A DNA stretch of 64,000 bases. It comes from Polytrichum commune. Taxonomy: Eukaryota > Streptophyta > Polytrichopsida > Polytrichales > Polytrichaceae. Location of the stretch: positions 10,788,001 through 10,852,000 of the forward strand of contig OX485804.1 in NCBI GenBank assembly GCA_950295325.1, given 5' to 3'. The stretch's first letter is position 1, and every line of letters begins with the position of its first letter. The position numbers and the translations under genes were made by a program. The notes under the pieces were generated by a model, which saw nothing but the letters and a program-made list of their open reading frames with translations, made no database searches and was not told the DNA's origin. Of this stretch, positions 12,477-25,800 are shown piece after piece.

Positions 12477-13291
12477 TTTAGCAAATCCAAATTGAGGCGT
12501 AGCCACTTTCCTCATAATTTTTAAAGCACGTATGAATTTCTTACTCAAGATCAAAGTGAAGATTCCGTGCTCATTAAATGATCATACAAGTCCTCTGATA
12601 GTCTTGACAATTGAGTTTCGAATGCTTTTTGTATTTTAAACACGTAGTCCAATCCTATTAAAACACATGTTTTTAAAATACCCGTTCTTGGAGCTACACC
12701 TAACCATGTACCACTCATAACCAAGTGTCAACTAAGATAAGTAGTTGAATTGGGCACGCCTACCTTAATACATTACACTCTTTTATTCCCAAGAAGCCAC
12801 TCAATTGGGAGAGAGGGAGTTGTCGCATACAAGCTTTCCTATATAAATCCATCCAACATAAGAATTTGCCCCCTATAGGTTTGTGGTTGATTCATTTCTA
12901 ATGACTTGGAGTGGCCTCGTTCATGATCTTTGAAGCTAATTTCAGTGTCAAACCAACTTTACAACAAAAAAATGTGGACTGCATATTATTTCAAGGTTAT
13001 GTTGGATGAATGAGACGTACACTTGTATGCAATAATTCCCTCTTGTCAACTCGGGGGATGCACCTTTCATTAAAACCTAGAATCACGTGCGTTCACTGCA
13101 TTCTCTAAAAACCCCCTATATACAAGTTATTTTTTGTGAAATGAAGTAATACACATACAATTGCAACAATAAATATACAAGTGACAATATGTATACACAA
13201 AAAACATCCATTCATATATAGTCATTAACATAAGTATACAAATATACTTTTGAACAATAATCAACCCCTATAATATGTATAACAAAATATC

Positions 13292-13552
13292 CTAGCTTTC
13301 ATCAGCAAAGTTGTTGAATTTTTTTTCATCTCCTGGATGTAATTCATAAACATTTGATTCACCAATATATGTCATTGTGGCCAATGCAATTATTGTCTCT
13401 AAGTCTATCATCAAATGATCAGTAAGATCATATGTCCACTTGTTGTTAGCCCCTTTTTGATACCAACATAAACCAATCTCCACGTTTGATGGACGGTCCA
13501 TCAAGTCAATTGGATCCCTATACTCCACCCAATGATTACCAAACGATTTCAT
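13292..13552 (-). CDS. Unrecognised short open frame (86 codons)
   Basis: I do not recognise this frame. It starts MKSFGNHWVEYRDPIDLMD and ends acidic, with balanced amino-acid composition rather than low-complexity bias, so it could be an exon or element remnant. No convincing upstream splice acceptor, promoter or neighbouring exon was found. It may equally be a chance frame in AT-rich DNA. Confidence 0.15.
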   Translation of the reverse strand: MKSFGNHWVEYRDPIDLMDRPSNVEIGLCWYQKGANNKWTYDLTDHLMIDLETIIALATMTYIGESNVYELHPGDEKKFNNFADES

Positions 13553-16429
13553 CCAATCTGAAAACTTATGATATGTAGTATAGTAACAGTACCATACAAA
13601 TACAATTATTGTATATTTTTTAAAGGCCTTCCATATATGTACGTAACTATAAATTATAACATGTATACCATATGTATACGTAATATGGCAAGGTCCAAAT
13701 CAATACCCCTCCTGTGCACTCACGTATACTCGTACATGTTTAGTACAGTGCACCCCCCGAGCTTGTCAATCAATTGTACATCTAGGTGAGTCTTGTTAAG
13801 CCTTGTTATCTACAGTTTCCATTGAGTGATCATACTTGCAGAACCACTTCGCAATATCCATCCATGCAACAAATATTCAAGTGAAAGTGGACTTGTTGGA
13901 AGTTTAGAGATCCTCCATGACAACATTTTCAACTATATCTAAACTCTATACGCATCATGTGGACAAAATACATGCAAGAAGCACGCAAACATGTTTCACT
14001 ATCACCATATGAGTCCTAGGTAATCATCCTACGTTGGTGAAAGAAAGATACAAATCCATCGTTGCCATAGATTTACAAATTCCGGAGTGATGCATGACAA
14101 TTGCCCATGCTTGTAGCGTTTGTAGAGGCAAATTTGAATGTAAACTTGATCGTCATGTAATGACTTCATTGAATGCAATTAATCACCCCACACCATAAAT
14201 GACAAGTTGTAAAAGAGGAAATGCATGTATAGAGGAGGGGGGGGGGACATGACATTGTTAAGCCTTCATGGGGTTGTCCTCATGGTCCTCAAATCAAGGT
14301 ATGCATACGTATATTAGGACCCCCCTCAATTAATTATGCTAGGAACTCATGATTTCCTTAGTTCTCGATTGAAATTGACGGAGAGCCTTAAAAGTTGATG
14401 ACGGTCACAACTTGCCTCCCCAACAATCTCTATCTTTAAGTATGCCGGCCTAACTTGAAGGTAATGAATGACCAAGGAGGAGTGACTTAGTAAATCGGGT
14501 GTTGAATTGGTACATTCTTCCCATTGGGGTCACAATGTTATGAAGGGTCGTCAAGGCCTTTTTTTTTTCTTTTTTTCTTTTAAAAATAATTTGAACGTGA
14601 CATGATAAGACGCGGCTTGCATTGTAGATACAATAGCCCACACTAGTGTGGGGCACTACCCCAAACTACCCCAGACTATTCCACTACTCTTGTATATTTC
14701 ACATGCTATTATGTCCACTACTACACACTATTCCACACCACTCCATTACACTTGTATAGATGATAAGGCTTCTCCCCCAGATCTTATAACCCAATCAATG
14801 TGTCAAGAAACAAAAACAAACAAAAAAATTCACAATGAATACCTAACATCAATAAGTCATTGAAGAATGAGCCAAAATGACCAAAAAAATCAAGAAGAAA
14901 GTCAAACTGTTGATAAATATTTTGTTGAATGTCAAGCATGTTTTTATCAAACTACTTCAAATATATTCATCACATTTTGTTGGATTGGATATTTGTAGTT
15001 GTACTAAGGTAGAGGGTATAACCGACATCCCTCCAAAAACAAGCACGTTGCACAATGAGTGTGTAATGATCATGATAATGTCCACCACCTTAACAACATG
15101 CTCCTCTAACGGTCATGGATTATATACTAAGAAAACTTTCAACACTTATGACTTTTGCATGTGGAGTCCAAAGACGGCACATTTTGGTGCATTGGAATCC
15201 ACTCTCAATTGCTGTTGATATTATTCTACAAATATAATAATAGTTGATATACTCAATGCTCAAAGAGATGGTTTAAGCACCCTCTATTTTACAAGGAACA
15301 TTGGTCATAGTTTTCCAATAGTTTTTTCACCACTACAAGGTGGAGGTAAAGGTATAAATCAAATACATAGTTATATGTGTATTCCATTTCTATACCTAAA
15401 CTTTACCTTGTAGTGGCACATAGCTACATTGATTTTAGTAAATATTGTAGGCATATTATGTATAGTGTAACTTACCCTTTAGTGTGGTCCACAATATACA
15501 CCATTGCACATGAAAATAATGTGCAATTATAATTACACTCGAGTCTTTAACCACTCACTATGTTCTCAGTCTTTCACTTCTAGTTGTGGGTAGGGTATAA
15601 ATTGATAGCAATCCCAAAGCATTTGAGATTGCAAATCTAGAAAGCATAAACTCAATTTCTATGCCCAAATCTTGAAGGTATCTCGAACTCTTTAGAAAGA
15701 TCACGAGAAGATGGATAAAATGGGGATTGGTTTCTTGTGAAAGACGAACAAGATGACTTGAAGGGGATACGATTATTTGTTTTTTGAACTTTTGTCGTTT
15801 TATAGTGTGAGTTGGTGTGCACCCACATTATTGTCACCAATGTTTAGTGTTGATTCTTTGTTAATAGTGTGGCCCATAGTGTAGTGCAACGAATTGTGAT
15901 CATTGTAGGGAAGGTACATTTGGTTCTACAGTCATCATATTGCAATTGACATATACATATGAAAAAAAAAAAAAAAAAAAACACACTTCACCCTCTCCTT
16001 GTCATCAACTCATGCATTAGGTCTAAAATGAGATTCTTTGTTTCTTCTTTTTGCATGTGGAACGTCATGTATACATTTTGATTGACGTCAATGAATGAGC
16101 CCAAAATCTATTTTGATTTCACATATAACCATGATTGTGTAAAGTTATGATTTTGTCTCTATTGCATTGGCAACATGCTCTTACATCTAGTATCCACGTC
16201 TCGTCAATTTTTTATTTTTTTGGAAACACTAAATACACAAATTAAGACAATGTCAACATTTGTAAAAGTGCTAATTATTAGTTAAAAGGATACACATACA
16301 TTTAAGTACAACTAAATTAAGTTTAAGTCTAGAAGTATAACATGTTGAATTTTACTATAGGATCCTACGATAAGATTGTGCGATGAGATACTCCAATGGA
16401 ATATGCATAAATGTCTACTTCCAACTCGA

Positions 16430-16665
16430 TTCATCTATCCATTGAGAGTTCTCTAACTCCAATGAATACAAGCTCATCCATTGGGAGTTGTGTAACTTTG
16501 ATTCATATCTTCTAGTTGGAGTAATCTAACTCCAATGTGTAATCTTCCTTGGGGAGTTGTCTAACATCCGTGCACAACTCGTTTATAGGTCTTCAAGCCT
16601 GTGTGCACAATTCACTCATGAGTTGTTTGATCCACTTCTTCCTCTAGAGTTGTCTGACTCCAATC
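16430..16665. repeat. Degenerate tandem repeat, unit about 50 bp
   Basis: Repeated variants of GAGTTGTCTAACTCCAAT alternate with CATCCATTGGGAGTTG-like spacers at about 16432, 16480, 16530, 16555 and 16640. The units are too diverged to define an exact period by eye. Such arrays are common in LTR or untranslated regions of plant retrotransposons, but no element body is recognisable here. Confidence 0.6.
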
Positions 16666-17044
16666 GCTATCTACTCACTTGCTAAATATCACAATCAATA
16701 GATCTTCAATCATTAATCAAAATTTCACATCACAAGTGATAAGCATGTTTCACACTCTACCATAGACTAAATTCTTAAGGTGGCATATGGATTTTATGAT
16801 GGTTATACTCAAAAAAATGACGTGGGACACTTTGTTTAGATTCAAAATGTTACTTGTGCTGAACTTGCTTGTCACCTACAATATTATTCGAGCAAATATC
16901 TCAAGTCTATGACAAATGATTGGTTTTGAAGTGAGAAAACAATGGCTTGCACTCAAAGTTCGATACAATTCATAAAACTCACCATAGATTTGCCACAAAC
17001 TTGTATACGTACAACTAATGAATGCAAACTCCATATGATACATT

Positions 17045-17213
17045 AAACATTTATTTTAGTGTGGCATTGAAACTGATATGACATATTCGTGACCTTTTAC
17101 AATATGTAATGCCAAGTGTCATATGACGCCGTCTCTGGTTGCCACCCAGTGATTGCAAGACACTTAATTTGGGTCGGCAATGAACAATGTGGGTCACACC
17201 AAATCGCATGTTT
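17045..17213. mobile_element. MITE, family B short copy (169 bp)
   Basis: The left end is AAACATTTATTTTAGTGTGG and the right end, reverse-complemented, is AAACATGCGATTTGGTGTGA. The same ends frame a longer copy at 51691-52084. The interior is non-coding. The right flank continues TTTAGTGT in both copies, which suggests the true boundary may lie slightly further out. Confidence 0.65.
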
Positions 17214-17324
17214 AGTGTAGTCAATTGTACGACGATCTTGTGTAGATCGATTTGCAGTGATTTGCGCCCATATTATATATCCGGATTCGGTTTCATTCAT
17301 GTGAATGTGCCTAGCTCTACACTA

Positions 17325-17390
17325 GGATTGATTGAGTGATTGATTGATTGATTGATTGAGTGAGTGAGTGATTAGTTGATTGCTTGTTTC
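17325..17390. repeat. ATTG / AGTG microsatellite
   Basis: A GATTGATTGATTG run with AGTG variants (GAGTGAGTGAGTGATT), read directly. Confidence 0.9.
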
Positions 17391-18269
17391 AGTGTTTTAT
17401 TGGTATCCTAATTTTCTGGGCCTTTGGGCTTACTCCTGTATACACATAAAAGAATCAGCGTGATCAAAGAGTGTCAATATCGGTAGACAATTCTTGTCTT
17501 CTATGTTAGAAGTGAACACTACGCCTCCCCTTCAAAGTAGTAGGTGCATACTCCTTGTTTCTTGATTCATTTTAGCGTTTGCTCTTTGGCCTTTTACTTC
17601 AAAAACAAAGGAGAAAAAAGAGTGTCAATAGTAGACAATTTTGCAAGTCGACATGATCACGACGACCTGTCACTGATTTTTATTTGTCTTCCTCGATGTT
17701 CATAGCATTGTTCAGTTGTATGGTTGTGTTCCATTCTATATTTAGCAATTTGACCTCCACTATCTTACTTGTGTAGGAAGAAACGGACGCCATACGAAAA
17801 GTGAATAGTGCCGGGTTGGATAGTAGTAATATTGTGAATAGGATGGGCGTTTTCAATGATAGTGTTGCTATGAATAGTACTTTTAGGGAATAATGTTGGG
17901 ATGAACAATGTTTCCTATGAACATTCTTGGGATGATAGTAGTCCTTGCACCATATGACATTCAATACAATAATTAAGTTAGTGTAGTATCGTGACTCATG
18001 AGGTTCCATTTGGCTCAAGTTTTGCGGCATTCATGTAAAACTTATCCATCATGAATGCAAAGGTTCTAATGAATACAAACCCCTTATTACAGGTGGACGA
18101 TGATTCATGCCGAGTGGATTCCACTAGAACTAAAATCATTTTTAGATTCAATCGTCCAAAAATCAAAAACCAGTATAAGGTATGGAACAGTTTGCTACGT
18201 TTCCACCTTCCCAGAGGTCGAGATTAGACACCACAAAGCTCTACATTGTTTTGTCCAGTCATTGTGGCT

Positions 18270-18360
18270 TACCATTTGGAGTTACGCATTGTACCTAATA
18301 CTTAGCACACAATGAATACTCCCACTAAAATGCTTTAGCAATGTGTAACTCCAAATGGTA
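18270..18360. mobile_element. MITE, family A, compact foldback (91 bp)
   Basis: The left arm TACCATTTGGAGTTACGCAT and the right arm, reverse-complemented TACCATTTGGAGTTACACAT, form inverted arms of about 23 bp, broken by one mismatch, around a short loop. The arm carries the TTGGAGTTAC..ATTGC block found at the sub-ends of the 50.6 and 53.2 kb copies, so this looks like an internally deleted family member. Confidence 0.7.
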
Positions 18361-21300
18361 AAAAAGAAAAAGAAAAAGAAAAAAGATAACGCCCGTATCT
18401 ACATACCGGCATAAATGTGAGCCCGTTGGCCCTATGCCGATCATGGGGTCCCGTGATATAGCATAGGGTGTTCAACCTCCTTTGGAAGGTGGGCTCTAGT
18501 GCTGCACTAGTTATCCCATGTCACCAGGGTGGGGGGACGGGAGCTTGTTTAATATCTACTTTTCTTTTGTTTAGGACGAAGTATGAGGTACTTGGTGACA
18601 TTGTCGATGCATACTTTTCATGAGGGTTTTAATGCTAGATTTTGGGGTTTCTTAGTTCGTTAAAGTTGATCTATGGAATGTTCGTGTATCGCTCCTTTTA
18701 CTGCGGCCTCCAAATGGTAAACATTGTCGACATACATACATACATACAACTTAGACAACGAATCACATTAACACATTGTAGCCGTTGCAACATTTGCGGC
18801 TTCTAAGAATAGTCGTGGCCCGGGAACATCGTGGGAGAAGGGTACGTACATAGTAGTAGGGTACTTGACCAAATCCTCCAGTGCTGCAACAACCCATCAT
18901 GCATGAATGAATTAATGCCCCAAACTTTGTCTCTTGGGCTTTGAATCGTCATCGTGGGAGAAATCGCAGGAGCATTGACTGCAAACATGTCTCCAGATTT
19001 CGTGCTCCATCAAGGGCGTGATGGGTAGTACTACTAGGTACTACTACTGTGTAGTAAAACCGATCGATCACATGCTATCTATCTATCTATATCTATATAC
19101 ATATAAATATATCTTTTCACTGCACCTGTACGTTGGATGGATGGGTGGGAAAAAACCGCTGCTGACAAGTTTAGAGAGCTGGAGTGAGGTTTGAGTTATG
19201 GTGTGTGCGCATGTTCCGCACCACCTTCAATTTGCATGAGAAACTGGGCACTCGGTGAACCTTCCACGAGTAGTGCGAAGCGAACGTGATGATAAGCTAC
19301 GCTTATTTTAGTGGGCAAGTTTCTTCCACGATTTAGCTACCTAGCTAGTGACCCAGCCTCAAGGGGGTTGGTTTTTGACTTCCAAGCTCCTAATTAAATA
19401 GCCCGAGATATGGTGCCGCCCACAATCCTCCAATGCATGTCGTGAGATCACTCCTCCAAGTATTGGGGTCATGTGAAGAAAGATCTACCTTATAGCAGCT
19501 ACAAGTTACAACCATGCCCGAAAGTCATCGTCCGCGCCTAGGTATGATCACGTCTTGCCTCGCCTTCGACCGGCACACCCACCTAGTTACACAAAAAGAT
19601 TCATGAGATTGTGCTCATGCATGTGGGCCAAGTTATGTGCCCACTCTTTTACGTCGTCGCCTCCATTTGAGTGGTAAATAGTCAAGAATGGATGTTACAA
19701 CGAAGAGAGTGGGTATCGTGTGTTTGGATATTGTGTTTGACGTTTGTTAGTTGAATTGCGAATACAATCTCAAAAGAGATCACGTCCGACGAGATGCAGT
19801 GAGTGGCACTTGTCATGTAACCGTGTTCTATTGACATGGTGCAAGTTTACAATGTGCATTTTGAGTTTGCAGTTACATATGATCAAGGGTGAAGCGCCTC
19901 TCATTCACACCAACCAATTTCAGCTAAGACATGGTTAAATAAATCGAGGACTAGAATAGAATGTAACTACTTGAATTCACTTGCCTCTAGCATCCTAAAT
20001 CCTTCCCTACACCCACATTTTTTTCCATTTCAAAGTGCTCCCAAAGTTGTCTTGACATTCTCCCAAAGTCATCCCAACACACACTCTTAGAAACTACCCC
20101 CAATTTTCACCCAAAACCACTTCCACACTAAAACCAACGCTCCACCCATCAACGAATTTGAGTCCTTCTAATTTTTGCATGCATGATCATAACAAAAACA
20201 TACAAGTTCTAACTACATGCCAACGCTTATCCAAAAATTAGGCTAAATTGCATAAACAACATCCATTGGTTTGAGTGTCCTCTACCTTTTGTGATTAAAG
20301 AAAGAGATAGAGGGATCTTCACTTCAGATCCTTTTATAACTTTTGCATCTCAACTTCGATGAAGGAACTTGAATTGACACTTGTGAGGTTTACAATTATC
20401 GACTGGATGGTACAATTATGAGACAACATAATGGTCGAATTCATCAATGGCAAGGTGTGTAGTTAAGAATGGATCCCAAGAAGACATGTGTGATGATGAG
20501 ATTAGACTTTGAGCTCAAAATTTGCGAACAAATTAGGTGGATCAACCGCAATCATCGACTAAAATTGGATCTAAACCTAAGAATTTACGAACAATTTTTA
20601 GACATGGATACGACAATCTGCACGATTCACTATTGCTCACGATTGGATGCCACTTGTCCCATAAGGGGGTGCTTTCGACAACATCTTTGACACAAACTAG
20701 ACTCACATGGTTTGAAATGGCTTGAGTCAATTTTGTGGAAGTGAAGAGGAATGTTTGTTGAATGTGTGTTATTTGGACCCCATTGCAATGGCTCACACTT
20801 TGGAACCGCCCTTGCTTAGAATATTAATGTGAGGCCAGATGTAGTCGGAACATGTCACATGATCTTCGATCATGTTTTTAAGCCATGTCAACAAAATTGT
20901 GTTGAGGGTTTAGGGTTTGTTCATGTTGTGTTGAAATGAATCGTGGCCTTCGACATGGATTATGTCAAAGTGAAGTGCAAAATAGAACACTTTGATTTTA
21001 GTATGTAGGTGGGACTTGCACCCAATTCCATCAATGACCCATCCCACTGTCGACACCTACTTTTTTTTTTCCAAAGGAAGTAGGTAGGTATTTTATCATG
21101 AACACCAATCATGGTGCTTTGCGGACTAGAAACGAAGCTCATTGGTTGAAAGAGACAAAATGTCAACAATCAAAACAATACACTTTGGGAAGGACCCATG
21201 TGCCTAAGAAGGGTCAAATGAGGTTTGTGACTTTGAACATTTCTACAAAATCTAGATATGCTCAAGTCTCGTGATCTTGAGGGCACCATGCTCAAAAACG

Positions 21301-21700
21301 TAACTGCTAATCTAATTACTGTCTTGGATAATCGGATCGGGTTAGGTAAGAGATATTGTAATGCTCAAAGTGCTTGTGATGGGCACTTCTACCCTTGTAT
21401 GAGATGTCAATTTCAGACTCAATCTAAGTTAATGGGGAAATTGCATGTGAAGTTGGAAGTGCCCTCCCCCCATAGATAGGGCCCACTGTAAACTTTTCAC
21501 TGTGATGCATCAACTACATAACATTATTCAGCTGAATATATACAAAGGGCGGGGTAGGGAATAAGCTAGAATCCATTCGAAATTATATTTATTCTCATAA
21601 TAGAGCACTACACTAGCATGTACATGTTGAAAAACTTAGGTGAAGCAATGTAGTATAATTATTAATATGGAACGGTTGATAGTAGTTGTATAATGCTATG
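18361..21700. other. Non-coding stretch
   Basis: No gene is supported. It contains AAAG-rich sequence near 18362-18385, a TATC microsatellite near 19075-19110, and scattered short frames without domain features on both strands near 20469-20800. Nothing else stands out. Confidence 0.4.
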
Positions 21701-21787
21701 TAGGCTTCCATGTTATGGTTTTTCATATCAATTTGGGTACACACTTAGAAAGCAATTAAGCATATCAAAGGACCTTCAAGGGACTAC

Positions 21788-22060
21788 TTGTGGGGTGGAC
21801 AGCTAGGACATGCTAGGGCTAGGCTAGCATGGACAAAATATTATGCAAAACTTAAGAATGGAGGGCTAAGTCTAGAAGAAGTCACAAAGATTGTTTGGTC
21901 AAGTGGGGTGATCAAAGCATTGGAGGGGGGGGGGGGGGGACGAACCTCCATCTACTCATACAACACAGACTAAGGAATGCACAACTAGATAGGAAGAACA
22001 AGTGGTGTAAAGGTTTGGTGTGGATGTTTCTTAAACAACACCTCTTGTCACAATGATCTA
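21788..22060 (+). pseudogene. LINE-type reverse transcriptase C-terminal (zf-RVT region) fragment
   Basis: The plus frame starts WGGQLGHARARLAWTKYYAK and continues LKNGGLSLEEVTKIVWSS, the part after the reverse transcriptase in plant LINEs where (L)WGG....AW..IC.PK.DGGLGL is typical. After a 15-bp poly(G) tract (21925-21939) the frame shifts and resumes as QLRNAQLDRKNKWCKGLVWM, which also fits LINE sequence (KW..GL..). The poly(G) tract therefore coincides with the frame break. No 5' part of the element is nearby. It probably belongs to the same broad LINE class as the fragment at 43.9-44.7 kb. Confidence 0.65.
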
Positions 22061-22353
22061 AAATCTGTAAAAACATTGGAGAAGCTTAGAAAAGCATCCT
22101 AGGAAACATCCTCATAAGTCCACCCAAAGACAAATACCAAGTGCTTTATACGCAACTTTGATGGAACATTGATGTGCATGGTATTGGGGCATGATTCTCA
22201 AGAAACATGGAAACACAACTTGATAGGAGCATGAGACCTTTGGGATGAGGAGAATAACAAACCCCTTGACACTCCTACAATTGCCCAAAAGTTCAAACTT
22301 GATCCCAAAGGATTTTGAGCCATTGAACTTATGACAAATTCCATTCCTGACCA

Positions 22354-22575
22354 CTACACAAAATATGATCTTTAGTGTGACTTGTTGTCGGAATTACATG
22401 TTTCAATACCTTTTGACTATTAATGTACTTTTCTACCAAGTAAAGATGTTAATGTTCTACAATGTCCAAACAACCGATTTGACCATGGTCGGTAAAAAAT
22501 GAGATGCATAGTAGATAGTTATAGCATTGCGTAAATCCAAATAGTAAGTCACACTAGATAACATATTTTGTGTAG
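22354..22575. mobile_element. MITE, family A copy (222 bp)
   Basis: The left end CTACACAAAATATGATCTTT and the right end, reverse-complemented CTACACAAAATATGTTATCT, both run on into AGTGTGACTT. The interior holds GTAAAGATGTTAATGTTCTA and CCAAACAACCGATTTG, closely matched in the 50.6 kb copy (AAAGATGTCAATGTTCTATA, CCAAACAATCAATTTG). It is non-coding. Confidence 0.85.
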
Positions 22576-22659
22576 TAGAAAAACATGCCCAACAAAATGC
22601 CCAAAAAGATCGCAGCCATAATTGGTTGCAGTTCTTTTGACCAACTTGACCAGGAGTTG

Positions 22660-22855
22660 CTACACGACTACATAATCTCCTTTTTCGTTTTGCAAGTGAT
22701 TTTTTTTCAAAAATTTGAGGTATTTAATATACCGTTGGAAAGGTATTATCAAGACCTTTCCAACGGTGTATTATACGACCCTAAATTCCTAAAAACTCAG
22801 GTGCTAAACCAAAAAACCAAATCTGCAGTTGTTTAGCGACTACAGATCAGGCTGG
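22660..22855. repeat. Foldback hairpin with 14-bp perfect core
   Basis: ACCGTTGGAAAGGT (22731-22744) and ACCTTTCCAACGGT (22754-22767) form a perfect stem with a 9-nt loop. Beyond it the arms keep imperfect complementarity for perhaps 80-90 bp on each side. A diverged direct repeat (GCAGCC....TTGC.GTTCTTTT.GAC) brackets it at about 22613-22648 and 22863-22900. The foldback could be a MITE; no coding content. Confidence 0.65.
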
Positions 22856-22899
22856 TAGACTGCAGCCGATTTCGATTGCGGTTCTTTTTGACATAGTTT

Positions 22900-25800
22900 T
22901 CTTATCTAGGCACCCATTGGTAGTTGGGTAGGGTGCTTCAAAAGTAACGGGATTGATGCAACCCGGTAGTTGTGTCTATAGTTGCGCATTTTTTAACACT
23001 AATAATTGATGAATGTTCATGTGCACCTTTCCCCTTGTGCACGTTGAAGTGCTACCCTATACCAAACTCATACTTTTATCTTGGATACGGAAGTATGTAT
23101 GGGTCACGAGAGTAGCATGAAAGCAAGGTTGTTTATATTGATTAGAATTTGTTCAATCAACAAGGCATTTGAGGTAGAAGAGGTACACTAGAAATTGACT
23201 TAGCCCGGCTTAAGTGGAAATTCGGAGAGGACTTTCTGAGCTACACTTTAGTTAGGAACCCTCCCCCCAAGTCCATCATTACCAATGGCACAACATTCTT
23301 ACACCTAACCTCCAATTGAAGTGGGGCAATGTGTGGGACAAAAGCCGCGGTTGAAAGGAGATAGCACTTATTTGGTCAATTTGGAATGAAGTTGTACGTG
23401 GAGAGCTAGATTCATTGTTGATATTGACATCAAATGTCATGTGTGTAGTGTTGACATTTTGGAAACCATTGCATATAGATTTTGGGCTTGCAGGTTGTAG
23501 AGCAGGGAATTTTTCCATTTGGCATCATTAACATGATGAAAGCCAAAAATGGTGAGTAAGGCCCATGGAAACCATTGAACAAGCAACACGGGGTTTCTGG
23601 AAAGAAACCCCCCCCCCCCTTCTCTTAGCAAGCTTGGTAGAATTTGGTCCTCTTGCGAGGTGTCATGTTGTGGACCATTAAGGTGGAAAGGAATGACCTC
23701 ACTTTCAACAACAATAAGTAGGATTTCAAGAAAACAAAACAAGCAATTTGGCAAAGCTCACTCGAATATGCCCGGATCGCGTGGGGGCATGGCCCGTAAA
23801 GATGCTGAGAAAGCCACCGTCTACGACGATATGTTTGGAAATCATGATAAAGGATGGGGACGGAACGACTTTCTCTACACAAAGACAACACTAGGCTTGT
23901 GCACTAGCATATTAGAGCACCTAATGTGGGCTTTCAGTTAAACATGTTCAGGTTATTTACTTCGTGTGGTGTGTTACAGTTTCACTGGATGCACCCCTGA
24001 GAGCCCCCCACCAAGCTCTTTCCCACGGGTCATTGATGGCCTCGTAAGATCCGTTCTGGCATTGAAAAAAAAAGGGTATCGATCGTCTTCAAAAACACAA
24101 AACAAAAATGCAACATACTTCGAACTACACCACCGCATTACTCAATGTACAACTATTGTTCCGTGGGCCCTTCAAAAATACAACAACGAGATGCCTAAAA
24201 AGCCGTTGCACATGGAAACTTCAATTCATATTAAACTCCCAACATCTCCCTATTATAACACGACGACCCACGTCACCAATGACCCAGAGGCTTCATATAC
24301 ACTTTCCGGACACTGGCAATGAGGATTAAAATATGCATCATATCTCACTGTGTGCACATGTCGGCATATGGGTTCGGTGCAGGCCCAAACATGAATGATA
24401 GGCAACATTTTAATTTTTTAATTTTTTTAAAAGTATGATTCGAAGCTTTATATATAAGTTAGCTCAATAATATGAACTCGAAGCAGCCCAATTGCAAGGA
24501 AAGTTGACAGCAGATGATTGCAAGTGTTTGTCAGAGAATTGTTCTCTCCACTCTTGATGGAGGGGACTCATACTGTAGGCTCACTCATTGACTTATAGAA
24601 TTATACGGTAGGCATTATAGAAATTTCACAAAGACTTTGGGTAGTGGTCGTCTATGAAAGCCCGGGTGGGGCCTCAAGTTAATTATAAGTCATGGGAAGT
24701 CACTAGAGGAGGAAGTGTTACATCTATGACCGAAACGACCTATTGCTTTGCTTGTCGAAAATTAGTTTTATGGGTGCCATGTAGAGTCTACTATGGGATT
24801 TGGTCAATAGTTTTGTTGGACTCATACAAACACTTGCGTTGAGAGAAAATTATAGCAATTTTATGTTAAAGTTGTTATATGTGATCCTATAATACCGTAA
24901 TTGTTGGGAGAAGCAATGAACTTTAGGGCTGCTATGAGAGGATTTAAGGTAATGAGGCATACACGGACATCCTCCCTAAAAGCGGTTAGCGATATAGACA
25001 TGATACATTCTAAAAGATATAGATTACTTTAGGAAATGTGTATGTACTTGTGTTTTTACTTTATAATGAAGGGTGTTCAATGTACGCAACCTGCATTTAT
25101 ATTTTTTAGATTAAGTAAACTCACTATACCCTAACATATGTTGATTGCTTATCAAGGGTGTGGACATAATAAGCACATCGATCGTGTAGCTTGCTCCCAA
25201 CGTCAACAACTATTGCAAGGGCATTGGTGAAAGTTATGTTAGAATTCTCCACAAAGAACCAACAATTTCGTTATAACTTCCCAAGGATGGATGTCTACTT
25301 CTAAGCTTCTAGAGGTATTTATTTTATTCTTGGAAAAATATAACGTGCAAAATTAAAACCAAAGAGAAGACCAACATCCTAGTTTCCTAGGTTGAAAACG
25401 TAAAGGTTGGATGGAGAATGGGGATGGGGGGGGGGGGCAACTTCCAATGAAGGTGGTTGAAGTAGCATGCGCTTCTAGAGCTTTTGTTCATTCATAATCA
25501 CAAAACTACATTCCATAAAATGCAAAATCATAGTGGTAGCCACAACATAATACCAAAAATAAATTCAAAAGTAGAGATGCAGTTGTCATAAGAGTTCAAA
25601 GTGACTCTTTAGATGGTTACAAGATGATTGCTTAAACACAACCAATTGTGTTCACTAAGAATACATTATTCCTGGGGAGTGGACTCTTCATACCATGTAT
25701 GAACTAATGTGAGTGTAAGAAGGGGAATTGTTTGAGGCATAAGCGTACCTTGTAAACATAAGGGAGAGGAGTTGTTTTTCTCTTAGTGTGTACATCTAGA

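Larger units (their letters stand above)
12477..17040. other. Non-coding stretch with degenerate tandem repeat
   Basis: No gene is supported apart from a weak open frame at 13292-13552. A poly(G) tract of 10 lies at 14237-14246, and a poly(A) tract near 15961-15980. Between about 16430 and 16665 a degenerate unit of roughly 50 bp, containing forms of GGAGTTGTCTAACTCCAAT, is repeated about five times. MITE-end-like strings (TTTAGTGTGGTCCAC) occur near 15480 and 1900. Confidence 0.45.

Noticed and set aside
23437-24329. Cluster of overlapping frames on both strands
   Set aside because: Several frames overlap in all phases without conserved motifs, consistent with chance in moderately GC-rich sequence.
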